Source: Chitinophaga nivalis (GTDB taxonomy: Bacteria > Bacteroidota > Bacteroidia > Chitinophagales > Chitinophagaceae). From it: DNA of 64,000 bases. Where the stretch lies: the NCBI RefSeq assembly GCF_025989125.1, contig NZ_JAPDNR010000001.1:910203-974202 (forward strand), given 5' to 3'. This document shows positions 28,226-35,847 of the stretch, one piece after another. Positions within the stretch are counted from its first letter, which is position 1; every line of letters starts with the position of its first letter. The notes under the pieces were generated by a model that was given only the letters and a program-made list of their open reading frames with translations, ran no database searches and was not told the origin of the DNA. A program made the translations under genes and the position numbers.

Positions 28226-28566
28226 TGGCCAAAACGTATTCCTGGCATAAGCTGGATGAAGGCAACCTGCCTTTTACGGAAAAAGCCATCAGCGTAATAG
28301 AGGTAAATGGTAAAAAGATCTGCTGTACCCTGTATGAAGGACAGCTGTTTGCCTTTGCCTTTAAATGTCCGCATGCCGGCGGCATAATGGCCGATGGGGT
28401 CATTGATGCCACCGGCAATGTTGTTTGTCCCCTGCACCGGTATAAATTCAGTATTAAAAACGGTTACAATTGCAGTGGGGAAGGCTACTACCTGAAGACC
28501 TATCCTATAGAACAACGGGATGACGGTGCGTACGTAGGAATGGAGAAGAGCGGATGGCTTTGGTAG
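28225..28566 (+). CDS. Rieske [2Fe-2S] ferredoxin-like protein
   Basis: A 113-residue cytoplasmic protein with both cluster boxes: CPHAGG (C-x-H at about residues 48-50) and CPLHRYKFS (C-x-x-H at about 70-73). These four ligands bind the 2Fe-2S cluster, and the size matches stand-alone Rieske ferredoxins, such as the small subunits of nitrite reductase or ring-hydroxylating enzymes. It starts in the stop codon of hflX, with no oxygenase nearby, so its partner is unknown. Confidence 0.9.
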   Translation: MAKTYSWHKLDEGNLPFTEKAISVIEVNGKKICCTLYEGQLFAFAFKCPHAGGIMADGVIDATGNVVCPLHRYKFSIKNGYNCSGEGYYLKTYPIEQRDDGAYVGMEKSGWLW

Positions 28567-28634
28567 GGATTATCTTTCTGTTAATAGTAAAAAGGGGCGC
28601 TTAAGTAACCGGTATATGCCTGTAACTTTTCATC

Positions 28635-30269
28635 ATGCTTTTTATACCTACAACCAGATCCGGAGTACTCACCGAAAAGCAGGTTTTACTGCTGATGACT
28701 GTCACGGTGATATTATTACAGTTCAGTGCCCTGTTTGTACCTATATTAGAGCCTGATGGCGCATTATATGCAGGTATTGCCAAAACCATGGTACTGAAAC
28801 ATGATTACCTGAACCTGTATGCCGATGGCCATGACTGGCTGGATAAGCCCCACTTCCCCTTCTGGATGGCTGCGCTGAGCTTCCGGCTATTCGGTATACA
28901 CACCTGGTCCTATAAACTGCCGGCTATCCTGTTTCTCCTGATGGGGGCCTGGTACACCTATCGTTTTGCCCTTTCCCTATATGGTGAAAAAGTAGCCTGC
29001 TGGGCTGTTTGTATCCTGCTCACCGCCGAACACCTGGTTATTTCCAATAATGATGTCAGGGCAGAGCCTTATCTCACCGGCTTAATCATCGCAGCGGTTT
29101 ATTATTTCTACCGGCAAAAAATCCTGCCTGGCGCCTTGTTTTTGGCCTGCGCCATCATGACCAAGGGTATGTTTGCCATTGTGCCCGTTGGTGCCGCTAT
29201 TGGCGGTCATTTGCTGTTTACACGCAATTGGAAGGCACTGTTCCATCTCAGATGGGTATTAGCCCTGTTGCTCACCGCCTTATTCATCATACCGGAACTA
29301 TATGCCTTATACCAACAGTTTGACCTGCATCCGGAGAAAGTGGTATTTGGCCATACAGGCGTATCTGGTCTGCGGTTTTTCTTCTGGGACAGCCAATTTG
29401 GCCGTTTTATGAATACAGGTCCGATCAAAGGCGCCGGTGATCCGTTTTTCTTTTTTCATACGTTGTTATGGGCCTTCCTGCCCTGGTCCATATTACTGTA
29501 TACCGCCATCATCCTGTTTGTAAAGCGCTGGAAACAACAGCAGGAATACTATTGCATCTGTGCCGGCCTGGCCACTTTCGCCTTGTTTTCCCTGTCGAAA
29601 TTCCAGCTGCCGCACTACCTCAACATTATTTTCCCCTTCTTCGCCATCCTTACCGCGAAATACATCTTGTCTATACACACCGACAAAGGCATGAAGTTCT
29701 ACCGGACAACCCAGTACACGATCATTATCCTGATAGCCGTTGCCGGTACTGTGATAGACCTGTTATACAAACCTGCGATGCACTATGCGTGGTTGCTACC
29801 TGCGGGCGCCCTGATTCTGCTTTATATCCTGCTGCACTACTGGTTGGATAAAACTACCCGGGAAGCTGTTTTCTACCGGACAGTGGCCATCAGCATACTG
29901 TTGAATCTCTACCTGAACACCATCCTCTACCCCGATATGATGCAATATCAGAGTGGTAGCAGCGCTGCTGTTTATGCCAATAATGTCTTGCCAGAAACGC
30001 CGGTAAGCCTTTATCAGGCTAATTCCTATGGGTTTGATTTTTATTTGAAGGCACCGGTCAACCGGTATGATTCAGCAACGTTTACGGTGCCGGCAGTATT
30101 GTTTACTACGCCGGAAGCCATTACGGGCTTGCAACAGCAAGGTTATACCTGTACGATTATCAAAACGTTCCCTCACTTTTACGTGAGTAAACTGGATCTT
30201 CCTTTCGTCCGGAAAGCCACCCGTGCCAGTGCTTTGGTGGAAAGATCCCTGGTGCGTGTAGAAAAATAG
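28635..30269 (+). CDS. GT39 family (ArnT/PMT-like) membrane glycosyltransferase
   Basis: A 544-residue inner-membrane protein with about 11-12 hydrophobic segments. The first loop has EPDGALYAGIAKTMVLKHDY, and WLDKPHFPFWMAALSFRLFG follows: the family's acidic catalytic region and conserved DKPP-like motif. Such enzymes move a sugar from a polyprenyl phosphate carrier to lipid A, a protein or a glycan outside the membrane. The last 90 residues form a small periplasmic domain (ANSYGFDFYLKAPVNRYD). There are no neighbours of the same pathway. tRNA-Asn follows 160 bases later. Confidence 0.87.
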   Translation: MLFIPTTRSGVLTEKQVLLLMTVTVILLQFSALFVPILEPDGALYAGIAKTMVLKHDYLNLYADGHDWLDKPHFPFWMAALSFRLFGIHTWSYKLPAILFLLMGAWYTYRFALSLYGEKVACWAVCILLTAEHLVISNNDVRAEPYLTGLIIAAVYYFYRQKILPGALFLACAIMTKGMFAIVPVGAAIGGHLLFTRNWKALFHLRWVLALLLTALFIIPELYALYQQFDLHPEKVVFGHTGVSGLRFFFWDSQFGRFMNTGPIKGAGDPFFFFHTLLWAFLPWSILLYTAIILFVKRWKQQQEYYCICAGLATFALFSLSKFQLPHYLNIIFPFFAILTAKYILSIHTDKGMKFYRTTQYTIIILIAVAGTVIDLLYKPAMHYAWLLPAGALILLYILLHYWLDKTTREAVFYRTVAISILLNLYLNTILYPDMMQYQSGSSAAVYANNVLPETPVSLYQANSYGFDFYLKAPVNRYDSATFTVPAVLFTTPEAITGLQQQGYTCTIIKTFPHFYVSKLDLPFVRKATRASALVERSLVRVEK

Positions 30270-30365
30270 AAAAATTTTTCTTTTGATGGAATGCTTTGTG
30301 GTGGCTGGTTTGAGCGGATTTATTTTTCTTTCTGAAAAAATTTTTCAAAAAAAGTGCAAAAGGAT

Positions 30366-30395
30366 TTTGTGAAAATAAAAAATTACCTATTTTTG
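30366..30395 (+). promoter_or_regulatory. Bacteroidota sigma-A type promoter of tRNA-Asn
   Basis: A -33 TTTG (30366-30369) and a perfect -7 box TATTTTTG (30388-30395) are separated by 18 bases, in the arrangement known for the Bacteroidota primary sigma factor. Transcription would begin close to 30402, about 28 bases before the mature tRNA. Confidence 0.8.
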
Positions 30396-30429
30396 CAATC
30401 CCAAATCGCACAAACGATACGGGAAACAC

Positions 30430-30503
30430 TCCTCCTTAGCTCAGTTGGTTAGAGCATCTGACTGTTAATCAGAGGGTCGCTGGTTCAAGTCCAGCAGGGG
30501 GAG
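30430..30503 (+). tRNA. tRNA-Asn (anticodon GTT)
   Basis: A full cloverleaf of 74 bases: acceptor TCCTCCT with AGGGGGA (one G-T pair), D arm TAGCTCAGTTGGTTAGAGC, anticodon stem TCTGA/TCAGA with loop CTGTTAA (anticodon GTT), and T arm GCTGG-TTCAAGT-CCAGC, then discriminator G. CCA is not encoded. A strong promoter lies upstream and a terminator follows. Confidence 0.97.
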
Positions 30504-30514
30504 CGAAAAAAAAG

Positions 30515-30545
30515 AAAGGTCTGCAGTGATGCGGACCTTTTTTGT
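30515..30545 (+). terminator. Intrinsic terminator of tRNA-Asn
   Basis: AAAGGTCTGC pairs with GCGGACCTTT (6-base loop), followed by T-rich sequence, 12 bases after the tRNA. Confidence 0.9.
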
Positions 30546-30644
30546 TTTTCGGTATAATTTGCTCCATCACTTATGGATGATCAAGTAAAAACACTTTTAC
30601 ATGGTCAATGTAATTCTTCTATCTGGTTTCCTTAATTTCATTTA

Positions 30645-32315
30645 ATGAAAAACGAGCTTGAGTTAATAAAGATATTAGCTGATTTGCGCAATTTGTCTGC
30701 AGAAACTGAAGTTGTTGAATTCAAAGAGGCAAAAACTAACTATGATTTTAATAAACTAGGAAAGTACTTTTCTGCAATTGCGAATGAGGCCAACTTAAAA
30801 GGAAAGCCATATGGATGGTTAGTATTTGGAATTGAAAACAAGCATCATGGTATAGTTGGGTCCCAATTTCGGCCTAATAGAAAAGATTTGGATAGTCTTA
30901 AGTCTGAAATTGCAAATAGAGCGACTAATAGAATTACATTTATCGATATTTATGAGATCTTTTTGGAAGAAGGTAGAGTAATAATGTTTCAAATTCCGGC
31001 GGCTCCAAAAGGAATTCCGATTGCATGGGAAGGTCATTACTATGGTCGGGATAATGAGGAACTTAACCCTCTAAATATTGAGGAAATTGATAGGATCAGA
31101 TCTCAAGCTTTGGCGGTAGATTGGAGTGTGGTCATAATTCCCGATGCTACTATAGACGATTTGGACCCAATGGCTATTCAGCTAGCAAGGTTAAATTATA
31201 CAAGCAAGTTTGCTTCAAATGCTAAAGAAGTCGACAAGTGGGATGATGTAACTTTTTTAAATAAATCAAAGCTCCTTATTAAAGGACAAATTACACGAAC
31301 TGCAATTATTCTATTGGGAAAAGAAGAATCTGAGCATTACATTAATCCCGCAGAAGTAAAAATTCGCTGGCTTTTAAAAGATAGCTCAGGCAATGATAAA
31401 GACTATGCAATATTTGGACCTCCAATGTTGCTTGCTGTAGATAAGGTGTATGCCAAAATTAGAAATTTAAAGTATCGTTATATAAAAGATGGTACCCTGT
31501 TCCCTGAAGAAATAGACCAATATGAGCCTTATTCAATCAGAGAGGCTATAAATAATTGTATTGCTCACCAGGACTATACCAAAGCGGGACGAATTAATGT
31601 GATTGAGTCTGAAGATCAGTTAACATTCACTAATGTAGGTACTTTTATTCCTGGGTCAGTAGAGAAGGTTATAATTGATAATGCTCCTGAAGAACAGTAT
31701 CGAAATAATTTTTTGGCTAATGCAATGTTTAACCTGAAAATGGTTGATACTGCTGGAGGTGGGATTAGAAAGATGTATAACTATCAGCGGGATCGTTTTT
31801 TTCCGTTACCTGATTATGATTTGAGTAATGAAAGAGTCAAAGTTACGTTGACTGGAAAGATCTTAAATCAGGCTTATGCACGTATTCTTGCTTCTAATTC
31901 GGATCTTACCTTAGTAGAAATAATTCTTCTTGATAAAGTTCAGAAAAGGTTACCATTAAGCATTGAAGAAGAAAAACAGTTAAAGTCAAAACGCCTTATT
32001 GAAGGACGGAAACCGAATTTTTATATTGCTCAAAAGGTCGCGGAGGGAATAGGGAAAAAAGCAGATTATTCGAAAAATAAAGGATTTGATAATGCATACT
32101 ATCTTGACTTTATTGAAAAATCAGTTAAGGAGCATGATCATTTAAATAGGAAAGATGTTGATGATCTGCTATGGAAGAAATTGCCAGATTGGATGGATGA
32201 TAAGCAAAAGAAAATTAAGATTAATAATTTACTTTCCACTCTCAGAAAAAAAGGGAGAGTTAAAAATGTTGGGTCTGATGCAGTTCCAAAATGGGTATTA
32301 GCCTGGAAGAATTAA
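30645..32315 (+). CDS. AlbA_2 (Schlafen-type) DNA-binding domain protein with GHKL-like region
   Basis: A 556-residue cytoplasmic protein. Residues 15-130 match the AlbA_2 / Schlafen-like domain (TEVVEFKEAKTNYDFNKLGK, IANEANLKGKPYGWLVFGIE, GHYYGRDNEELNPLN). The centre has an ATPase-like C-terminal domain of such regulators, with YSIREAINNCIAHQDY and DTAGGGIRKMYNYQRDRFFP. The C-terminus carries a winged-helix-like part. Codon use and base composition are clearly more AT-rich than the neighbours, and the gene sits right after tRNA-Asn, so it was probably acquired. Relatives are found in defence islands and on mobile elements; a regulatory or defence role is possible, but unproven. No integrase is nearby. 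Confidence 0.8.
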   Translation: MKNELELIKILADLRNLSAETEVVEFKEAKTNYDFNKLGKYFSAIANEANLKGKPYGWLVFGIENKHHGIVGSQFRPNRKDLDSLKSEIANRATNRITFIDIYEIFLEEGRVIMFQIPAAPKGIPIAWEGHYYGRDNEELNPLNIEEIDRIRSQALAVDWSVVIIPDATIDDLDPMAIQLARLNYTSKFASNAKEVDKWDDVTFLNKSKLLIKGQITRTAIILLGKEESEHYINPAEVKIRWLLKDSSGNDKDYAIFGPPMLLAVDKVYAKIRNLKYRYIKDGTLFPEEIDQYEPYSIREAINNCIAHQDYTKAGRINVIESEDQLTFTNVGTFIPGSVEKVIIDNAPEEQYRNNFLANAMFNLKMVDTAGGGIRKMYNYQRDRFFPLPDYDLSNERVKVTLTGKILNQAYARILASNSDLTLVEIILLDKVQKRLPLSIEEEKQLKSKRLIEGRKPNFYIAQKVAEGIGKKADYSKNKGFDNAYYLDFIEKSVKEHDHLNRKDVDDLLWKKLPDWMDDKQKKIKINNLLSTLRKKGRVKNVGSDAVPKWVLAWKN

Positions 32316-32670
32316 TCATTCGATATTCAGAGATATTGTGACATTTTAAATTAGAGTTAATTAGAGCGTTAATTAGAAAGTGTTGTGAAGGTTGATTGTA
32401 AGTTGTTGATTTTCAGTTTTGTTTTATTGTGTGGCTGACTTTTAGTGGTCTAATATCTTCTAATATTCGAGCTTGGGCAATGATAATTTGCTGAATGCGA
32501 GTTGATCTGGTAGCCATTGATTAGATATTTCTCCTGTTAGGAGGAACGAAAGAAAGGCTTACAATAATGCAGGCCTTTTCTCTTTGATACATGCCCCGTT
32601 TGTTATCCTTTAATTCCTGTATTGATTCATACTTCATATTTTGTTTTTTAACAATGACGCAAAAATAAAA
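32316..32670. other. Gene-free AT-rich stretch with triple TTAATTAGA-like repeat
   Basis: No gene is supported in this stretch. Just after the AlbA_2 gene there are three spaced copies of a TTAGAG-type word (32351-32380). Near its right end is the tRNA-end-like repeat described separately. Composition stays AT-rich until about 32530 and then returns to that of the chromosome. Confidence 0.6.
32531..32581 (+). repeat. Diverged copy of the tRNA-Asn 3' end and terminator
   Basis: CTCCTGTTAGGAGGAACGAAA followed by the hairpin GAAAGGCTTAC ... GCAGGCCTTTTC lines up with the end of tRNA-Asn, CCAGCAGGGGGAGCGAAA, and its terminator (30490-30545). Matching blocks include AGG-GGA-CGAAA, GAAAGG and ATGC-G-CCTTTT. 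It may be a remnant of a tRNA-end duplication flanking the AlbA_2 gene, or the last part of a lost tRNA gene. The hairpin could also still terminate transcription. Confidence 0.45.
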
Positions 32671-32702
32671 TTTGCGCAACCGATCGGCTTCGCATATATT
32701 TG
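32671..32702 (+). promoter_or_regulatory. Promoter of the arsR-type operon
   Basis: TTTG (32671-32674), a 20-base spacer and TATATTTG (32695-32702) match the Bacteroidota -33/-7 pattern. The -7 box ends 28 bases before the ATG. Confidence 0.75.
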
Positions 32703-32717
32703 CAACCAAACGGCTTC
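32676..32717 (+). promoter_or_regulatory. Direct repeats over the promoter, candidate ArsR-type operator
   Basis: GCAACCGATCGGCTTC (32676-32691) and GCAACCAAACGGCTTC (32702-32717) repeat with a 26-base period and flank the -7 box. The position is what autorepression by the following ArsR-type protein would need. Binding is inferred. Confidence 0.5.
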
Positions 32718-32730
32718 ATAATTACAATTC

Positions 32731-33051
32731 ATGAGACGCGATATTTTTCAGGCAATTGCAGATCCCACCAGACGAGCTATCCTTGTCCTGATCGCCGCAC
32801 AGGCAATGACTCCCAATGCCATTGCGGAGCATTTTGACATCAGCAGACAATCAATATCCAAACACTTGCGCATCCTATCCGAATGCGACCTCCTGGCTCC
32901 AAAGCAGGAAGGCAGGGAAATCTACTATGCACTGAAAATCGATAAAATGAAAGAAATCGATACCTGGCTAGACCAGTTCCGGAAGAGGATGGAAGTAAGT
33001 TTCAAACAACTCGATGAAGTATTGTACACCTTAAAAAGTAAGAAAAAATGA
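32731..33051 (+). CDS. ArsR family winged-helix repressor
   Basis: A 106-residue DNA-binding protein. MRRDIFQAIADPTRRAILVL is the family's standard start, and the recognition region is NAIAEHFDISRQSISKHLRI, followed by the wing LLAPKQEGREIYYAL. There are no metal-binding cysteines, so it belongs to the non-metal group found with AHSA1 partners rather than to an arsenic sensor. Its stop overlaps the next ATG by 4 bases (coupled). Probably represses its own operon through the repeats in its promoter. Confidence 0.92.
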   Translation: MRRDIFQAIADPTRRAILVLIAAQAMTPNAIAEHFDISRQSISKHLRILSECDLLAPKQEGREIYYALKIDKMKEIDTWLDQFRKRMEVSFKQLDEVLYTLKSKKK

Positions 33052-33545
33052 ATTTACTATTTGATTTTACTGTTGACAAAGCTGCGAAAACGGTATTCAT
33101 AACGAGAGAATTTGATGCTGACCTATCGCTGGTATGGGATGCATTTACCCAGGCAGAATTGCTTGACCAATGGGTAGCGCCTAAACCCTGGACCTCAAAA
33201 ACAAAATTTATGGACTTCAAGGTAGGCGGACGAAGATTTTATGCAATGGTAAGCCCCGAAGGACACGAGCGTTGGGCCATCCAGCAATACATTTCCATCA
33301 GCCCCAAAACCAATTTCAAACTGTTTAATGCTTTTGCAGACAAAGATGAAAACATTGAATTACCGGGTTCCGACTGGGATTACACTTTTAAGGAACAGAA
33401 CGGAAAGACAACCGTGCACATGACTATTTATAATGAATCTCTTGCCCGTATGGAGAAGATGATTGAAATGGGCTTTAAAGAAGGATTCACTATGAGCCTG
33501 ACCAATCTTGAAAACCTGTTGACGACTTTATCGAAACGCTCCTGA
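33048..33545 (+). CDS. SRPBCC / AHSA1-domain protein
   Basis: A 165-residue protein with the AHSA1 (Aha1 C-terminal) fold: FITREFDADLSLVWDAFTQA, LLDQWVAPKPWTSK, DFKVGGRRFYAMVSPEG, and C-terminal MEKMIEMGFKEGF. Proteins of this type are very commonly paired with an ArsR-like repressor, exactly as here (4-base overlap), and are thought to bind a small hydrophobic ligand. The ligand is unknown. Confidence 0.92.
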   Translation: MNLLFDFTVDKAAKTVFITREFDADLSLVWDAFTQAELLDQWVAPKPWTSKTKFMDFKVGGRRFYAMVSPEGHERWAIQQYISISPKTNFKLFNAFADKDENIELPGSDWDYTFKEQNGKTTVHMTIYNESLARMEKMIEMGFKEGFTMSLTNLENLLTTLSKRS

Positions 33546-33564
33546 TCCCGATAGCTATCGGGAT
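33545..33564. repeat. 20-base perfect palindrome (CCCGATAGCTATCGGG type)
   Basis: ATCCCGATAGCTATCGGGAT begins within the stop codon of the AHSA1 gene. From memory, the CCCGATAGCTATCGGG core is a recurring intergenic palindrome in Bacteroidota genomes. It may act as a REP-like element or as part of a 3' stem. Confidence 0.6.
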
Positions 33565-33601
33565 GAACGATGATATCATTGATTCCGTGCTTATTCAGCT
33601 G

Positions 33602-33652
33602 AAGGTATGTACACAGGCAGCTGTTATCAGCTGCTTATGCACATACCTTTTG
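33602..33652. terminator. Terminator hairpin after the arsR/AHSA1 operon
   Basis: AAGGTATGT (33602-33610) pairs with ACATACCTT (33641-33649), with an inner stem GCAGCTG/CAGCTGC, followed by T-rich bases. It also lies 31 bases beyond the stop codon of the convergent lipoprotein gene. Confidence 0.8.
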
Positions 33653-33682
33653 TGTTGGCAATTAAAATGTATTTACCTGCAA

Positions 33683-34234
33683 TTAATTAGGAGAGTTAAA
33701 AGCATAAAACTTCACGGTATTTTCTACCCAGCCATTTACAACCGGATTTAACGTCAGGTCATAAAAATATCCGTATGCAGGATTCAGTGAATGATAAAAC
33801 TGGTGTACCGGTACGGCACCGGGGACCTGACTCGAAAAGGCGTAAAAATCAGCCACGCCGGTAGTGGCCCATTCATTCAGGTGAATGGTATTATTGGTGG
33901 TCAGGCAGTATACGGCCCGGGTTCTATGTTGCATGATGTAGACGGGTACGGAGTTGCCAATCTGGGTGTTATATACATAAATGAGATCGTTGCCGGTAAT
34001 TCGTCTCCAGCCTGGATGGTCATTTGCGTAATTACTGTTGGTCGTAAACAGGTGTCCATATGTTGCTGAATAAAAATTATATAGGAGGACCTTGTTGGGA
34101 TCTTGTAATTTTTTGTCATCTTGTTTTTGAGCGGTTGTTGGGGATGCCGGAGATGGAATAGCTGGTTGAATGCTTTGTTTGGTACAGGCATAGAAAAAAA
34201 TAACTGCTAACAACAGAAAAGATAATTTTTTCAT
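33683..34234 (-). CDS. Small lipoprotein with DUF5648-like repeats
   Basis: A 183-residue lipoprotein: signal MKKLSFLLLAVIFFYACTK with the lipobox cysteine at residue 17, a Pro/Ser/Gln-rich linker, and then three related units of about 45 residues. The first two begin LLYNFYSATYGHLFTT and PVYIMQHRTRAVYCLT; the third contains PVHQFYHSLNPAYGYFYD. This pattern (aromatic-FY-...-H-FYT) is the DUF5648-like repeat found in secreted proteins, often at the C-terminus of larger enzymes or adhesins. Here it stands alone. Probably on the cell surface, binding an unknown ligand. Confidence 0.7.
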   Translation of the reverse strand: MKKLSFLLLAVIFFYACTKQSIQPAIPSPASPTTAQKQDDKKLQDPNKVLLYNFYSATYGHLFTTNSNYANDHPGWRRITGNDLIYVYNTQIGNSVPVYIMQHRTRAVYCLTTNNTIHLNEWATTGVADFYAFSSQVPGAVPVHQFYHSLNPAYGYFYDLTLNPVVNGWVENTVKFYAFNSPN

Positions 34235-34463
34235 TGGGTGATAGTTTAAGGGGGTAAAAATTTGTGTAGTGCTTCCAGTTTAGCAATAGATAAATAAACA
34301 AGCTATAGGACGTAATGACAATAGATATAGCGGAAAGTGTAACTGATAAGATGGATTGGGCAAAAAAGAATATAAAGATATTGCCGCATGCTGCATTGCG
34401 AATGCAGCATCTAAAATTGGGGTTAAGATGGAATAATTTTACAATCGTTAAACGAGTCGCTTT

Positions 34464-35498
34464 TTATTGGCGGCTATTCACTGCAGCTTCCAGTAAGTCG
34501 GTAATAAAGCGGGGCTGGCTCCCAAAAATATCATGCTCCCAATCGGGAGGCGCCAGCTTATTCAGCACTAAATACATGGCTAATCCTTCTTCCTGAGACC
34601 ACTGGTTCCGCTTTCTGCGGAAGCCTTCAACGGCGGTATCAAAAGACAGGTTTCCACCACGGGGATGTATTAACCAGCGCACCGCTGTATACTGTCCTAA
34701 TCCCTCCATCGACAGAAAAATATCATCTAAAGGTTTCAACACGGCTTTTTCTCCGGTGAAATATTTTGCTTGTCGCTGGCGTAGCAGGGAGAGCGCTTCT
34801 TTAACCAGTTTGATGAATAGGGTGTTATCTGTTGTAAATGCCGCTTCATAAAATTTGTTTACTTCCTGCTGAAATTCACGCACATAAATGCTATCCTTTT
34901 TGAAATAGTCCTGTACAATATCATCTGTCAGGTTAATAGTGGTAAAGGCGTGTTGTTGTTCAATACTATCTACCAGTCTGCCTATGCCGTTGAATTGACG
35001 GGTATGTGCAAATTCATGTAGGAATACACCTGTCAGCATTTTTTTCAATCCGAGCTCCTGGCTTTGAATACCTGCTTTTTCCCAATATGGTGGTGTGCCC
35101 ATTACAAAGAAACCATTCCCGTTTTTGAAAGGGGCGGCAAAGCTCATCAGACCCACAGGTACTTTGGTGGCATTGGGTAGGATCAGGCTGTCGCGATAGG
35201 GGGCAACACGCCAGGGTAGCTGCTTTCCCCGGAAGGCAGGGCCTTTGAAAGGCGTGCCGTTGGGTGCACTGGTTGCTGAGGTGGTATAACTATAGGTATC
35301 GTCAAAAAATAATAACTCAGGAGCAGAGGTAGGAGATAAATGAAAAATATGGTCACTGACCAGTTCCCACGCTGTCATCCAATGCTGGATGCTGGCTGCG
35401 GCAGATGTAGTTGTTTGTTGTGCTTTTGCCGGAATCGTATAGCAAACGATTAAACTATTCAATAGAAAGAAAGGGATATATCTCATGATGTTTCTCAT
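34464..35498 (-). CDS. Secreted HExxH metalloprotease-like protein
   Basis: A 344-residue secreted protein with a signal peptide ending around TIPAKAQQ. A HEFAHTRQF motif near residue 162 gives the HExxH zinc site, and a possible third ligand glutamate lies in QWSQEEGLAMYLVL near the C-terminus. No other domain is recognised. It is likely a periplasmic or extracellular zinc peptidase of a poorly described family. The short stretch 34235-34463 upstream of the next lipoprotein is free of genes. It shares strand and region with the other secreted proteins of this block. Confidence 0.65.
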   Translation of the reverse strand: MRNIMRYIPFFLLNSLIVCYTIPAKAQQTTTSAAASIQHWMTAWELVSDHIFHLSPTSAPELLFFDDTYSYTTSATSAPNGTPFKGPAFRGKQLPWRVAPYRDSLILPNATKVPVGLMSFAAPFKNGNGFFVMGTPPYWEKAGIQSQELGLKKMLTGVFLHEFAHTRQFNGIGRLVDSIEQQHAFTTINLTDDIVQDYFKKDSIYVREFQQEVNKFYEAAFTTDNTLFIKLVKEALSLLRQRQAKYFTGEKAVLKPLDDIFLSMEGLGQYTAVRWLIHPRGGNLSFDTAVEGFRRKRNQWSQEEGLAMYLVLNKLAPPDWEHDIFGSQPRFITDLLEAAVNSRQ

Positions 35499-35557
35499 GA
35501 CAATGCATATTTACTGATGTATTAAAGATACTTTTTGCATTTGAGATATACACTATT

Positions 35558-35638
35558 TTAAATTAAAAAGAGGTGACAGGCTGATATAAGAAAAGCAATT
35601 ACTTTTCTTATATAATTCATTTGAAGCGTTTTAAACAT
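35558..35638 (-). pseudogene. Remnant 5' end of a lipoprotein gene related to the M57/lectin gene
   Basis: A 26-codon frame beginning MFKTLQMNYIRKVIAF and ending at an early stop after CHLFLI. Its first eight codons and the DNA upstream match the beginning of the gene at 35848-37671 (upstream in-frame start MFKTLQMN). It has a hydrophobic stretch and an ISAC lipobox-like site and then stops, as expected for a truncated signal peptide. It is likely a duplication scar; a functional short peptide cannot be excluded. Confidence 0.45.
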
Positions 35639-35665
35639 AAAAACGGGCATTCCTTTCCGGAATGG
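35616..35665. repeat. Copy 1 of a 50-base leader repeat with hairpin
   Basis: TTCATTTGAAGCGTTTTAAA and following bases closely match 37667-37715. The end (35649-35665) is a hairpin, CATTCC-TTTCC-GGAATG, whose loop is the reverse complement of that in the other copy. Confidence 0.7.
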
Positions 35666-35796
35666 TTTGTTGGTATTAAAATGTTGCCAATAGCTATCGT
35701 ATGAAGGAGCATATAGTCATGTCCGTTATACGATAGTGGTAAATACAGACAGGTGTTTAGCTGTTAATTACCGGGGCAGAATGGGTAAACCTCCTA

Positions 35797-35829
35797 CCCT
35801 CTCCGGCTGAAAGTGGCCGCCGGAGAGGG
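35797..35829 (-). terminator. Terminator-like hairpin after the M57/lectin gene
   Basis: CCCTCTCCGG (35797-35806) pairs with CCGGAGAGGG (35820-35829), 18 bases downstream of the minus-strand stop. There is no clear U run. Confidence 0.6.
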
Positions 35830-35847
35830 ATAGCAGTTTGTTGTTGG

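Noticed and set aside
32521..32709. 62-codon minus-strand frame ending NRRNI
   Set aside because: It runs through the tRNA-end-like hairpin and over the arsR promoter; no coding pattern.
34315..34596. 93-codon plus-strand frame
   Set aside because: Overlaps the end of the HExxH protein gene in antisense and has no recognisable pattern.
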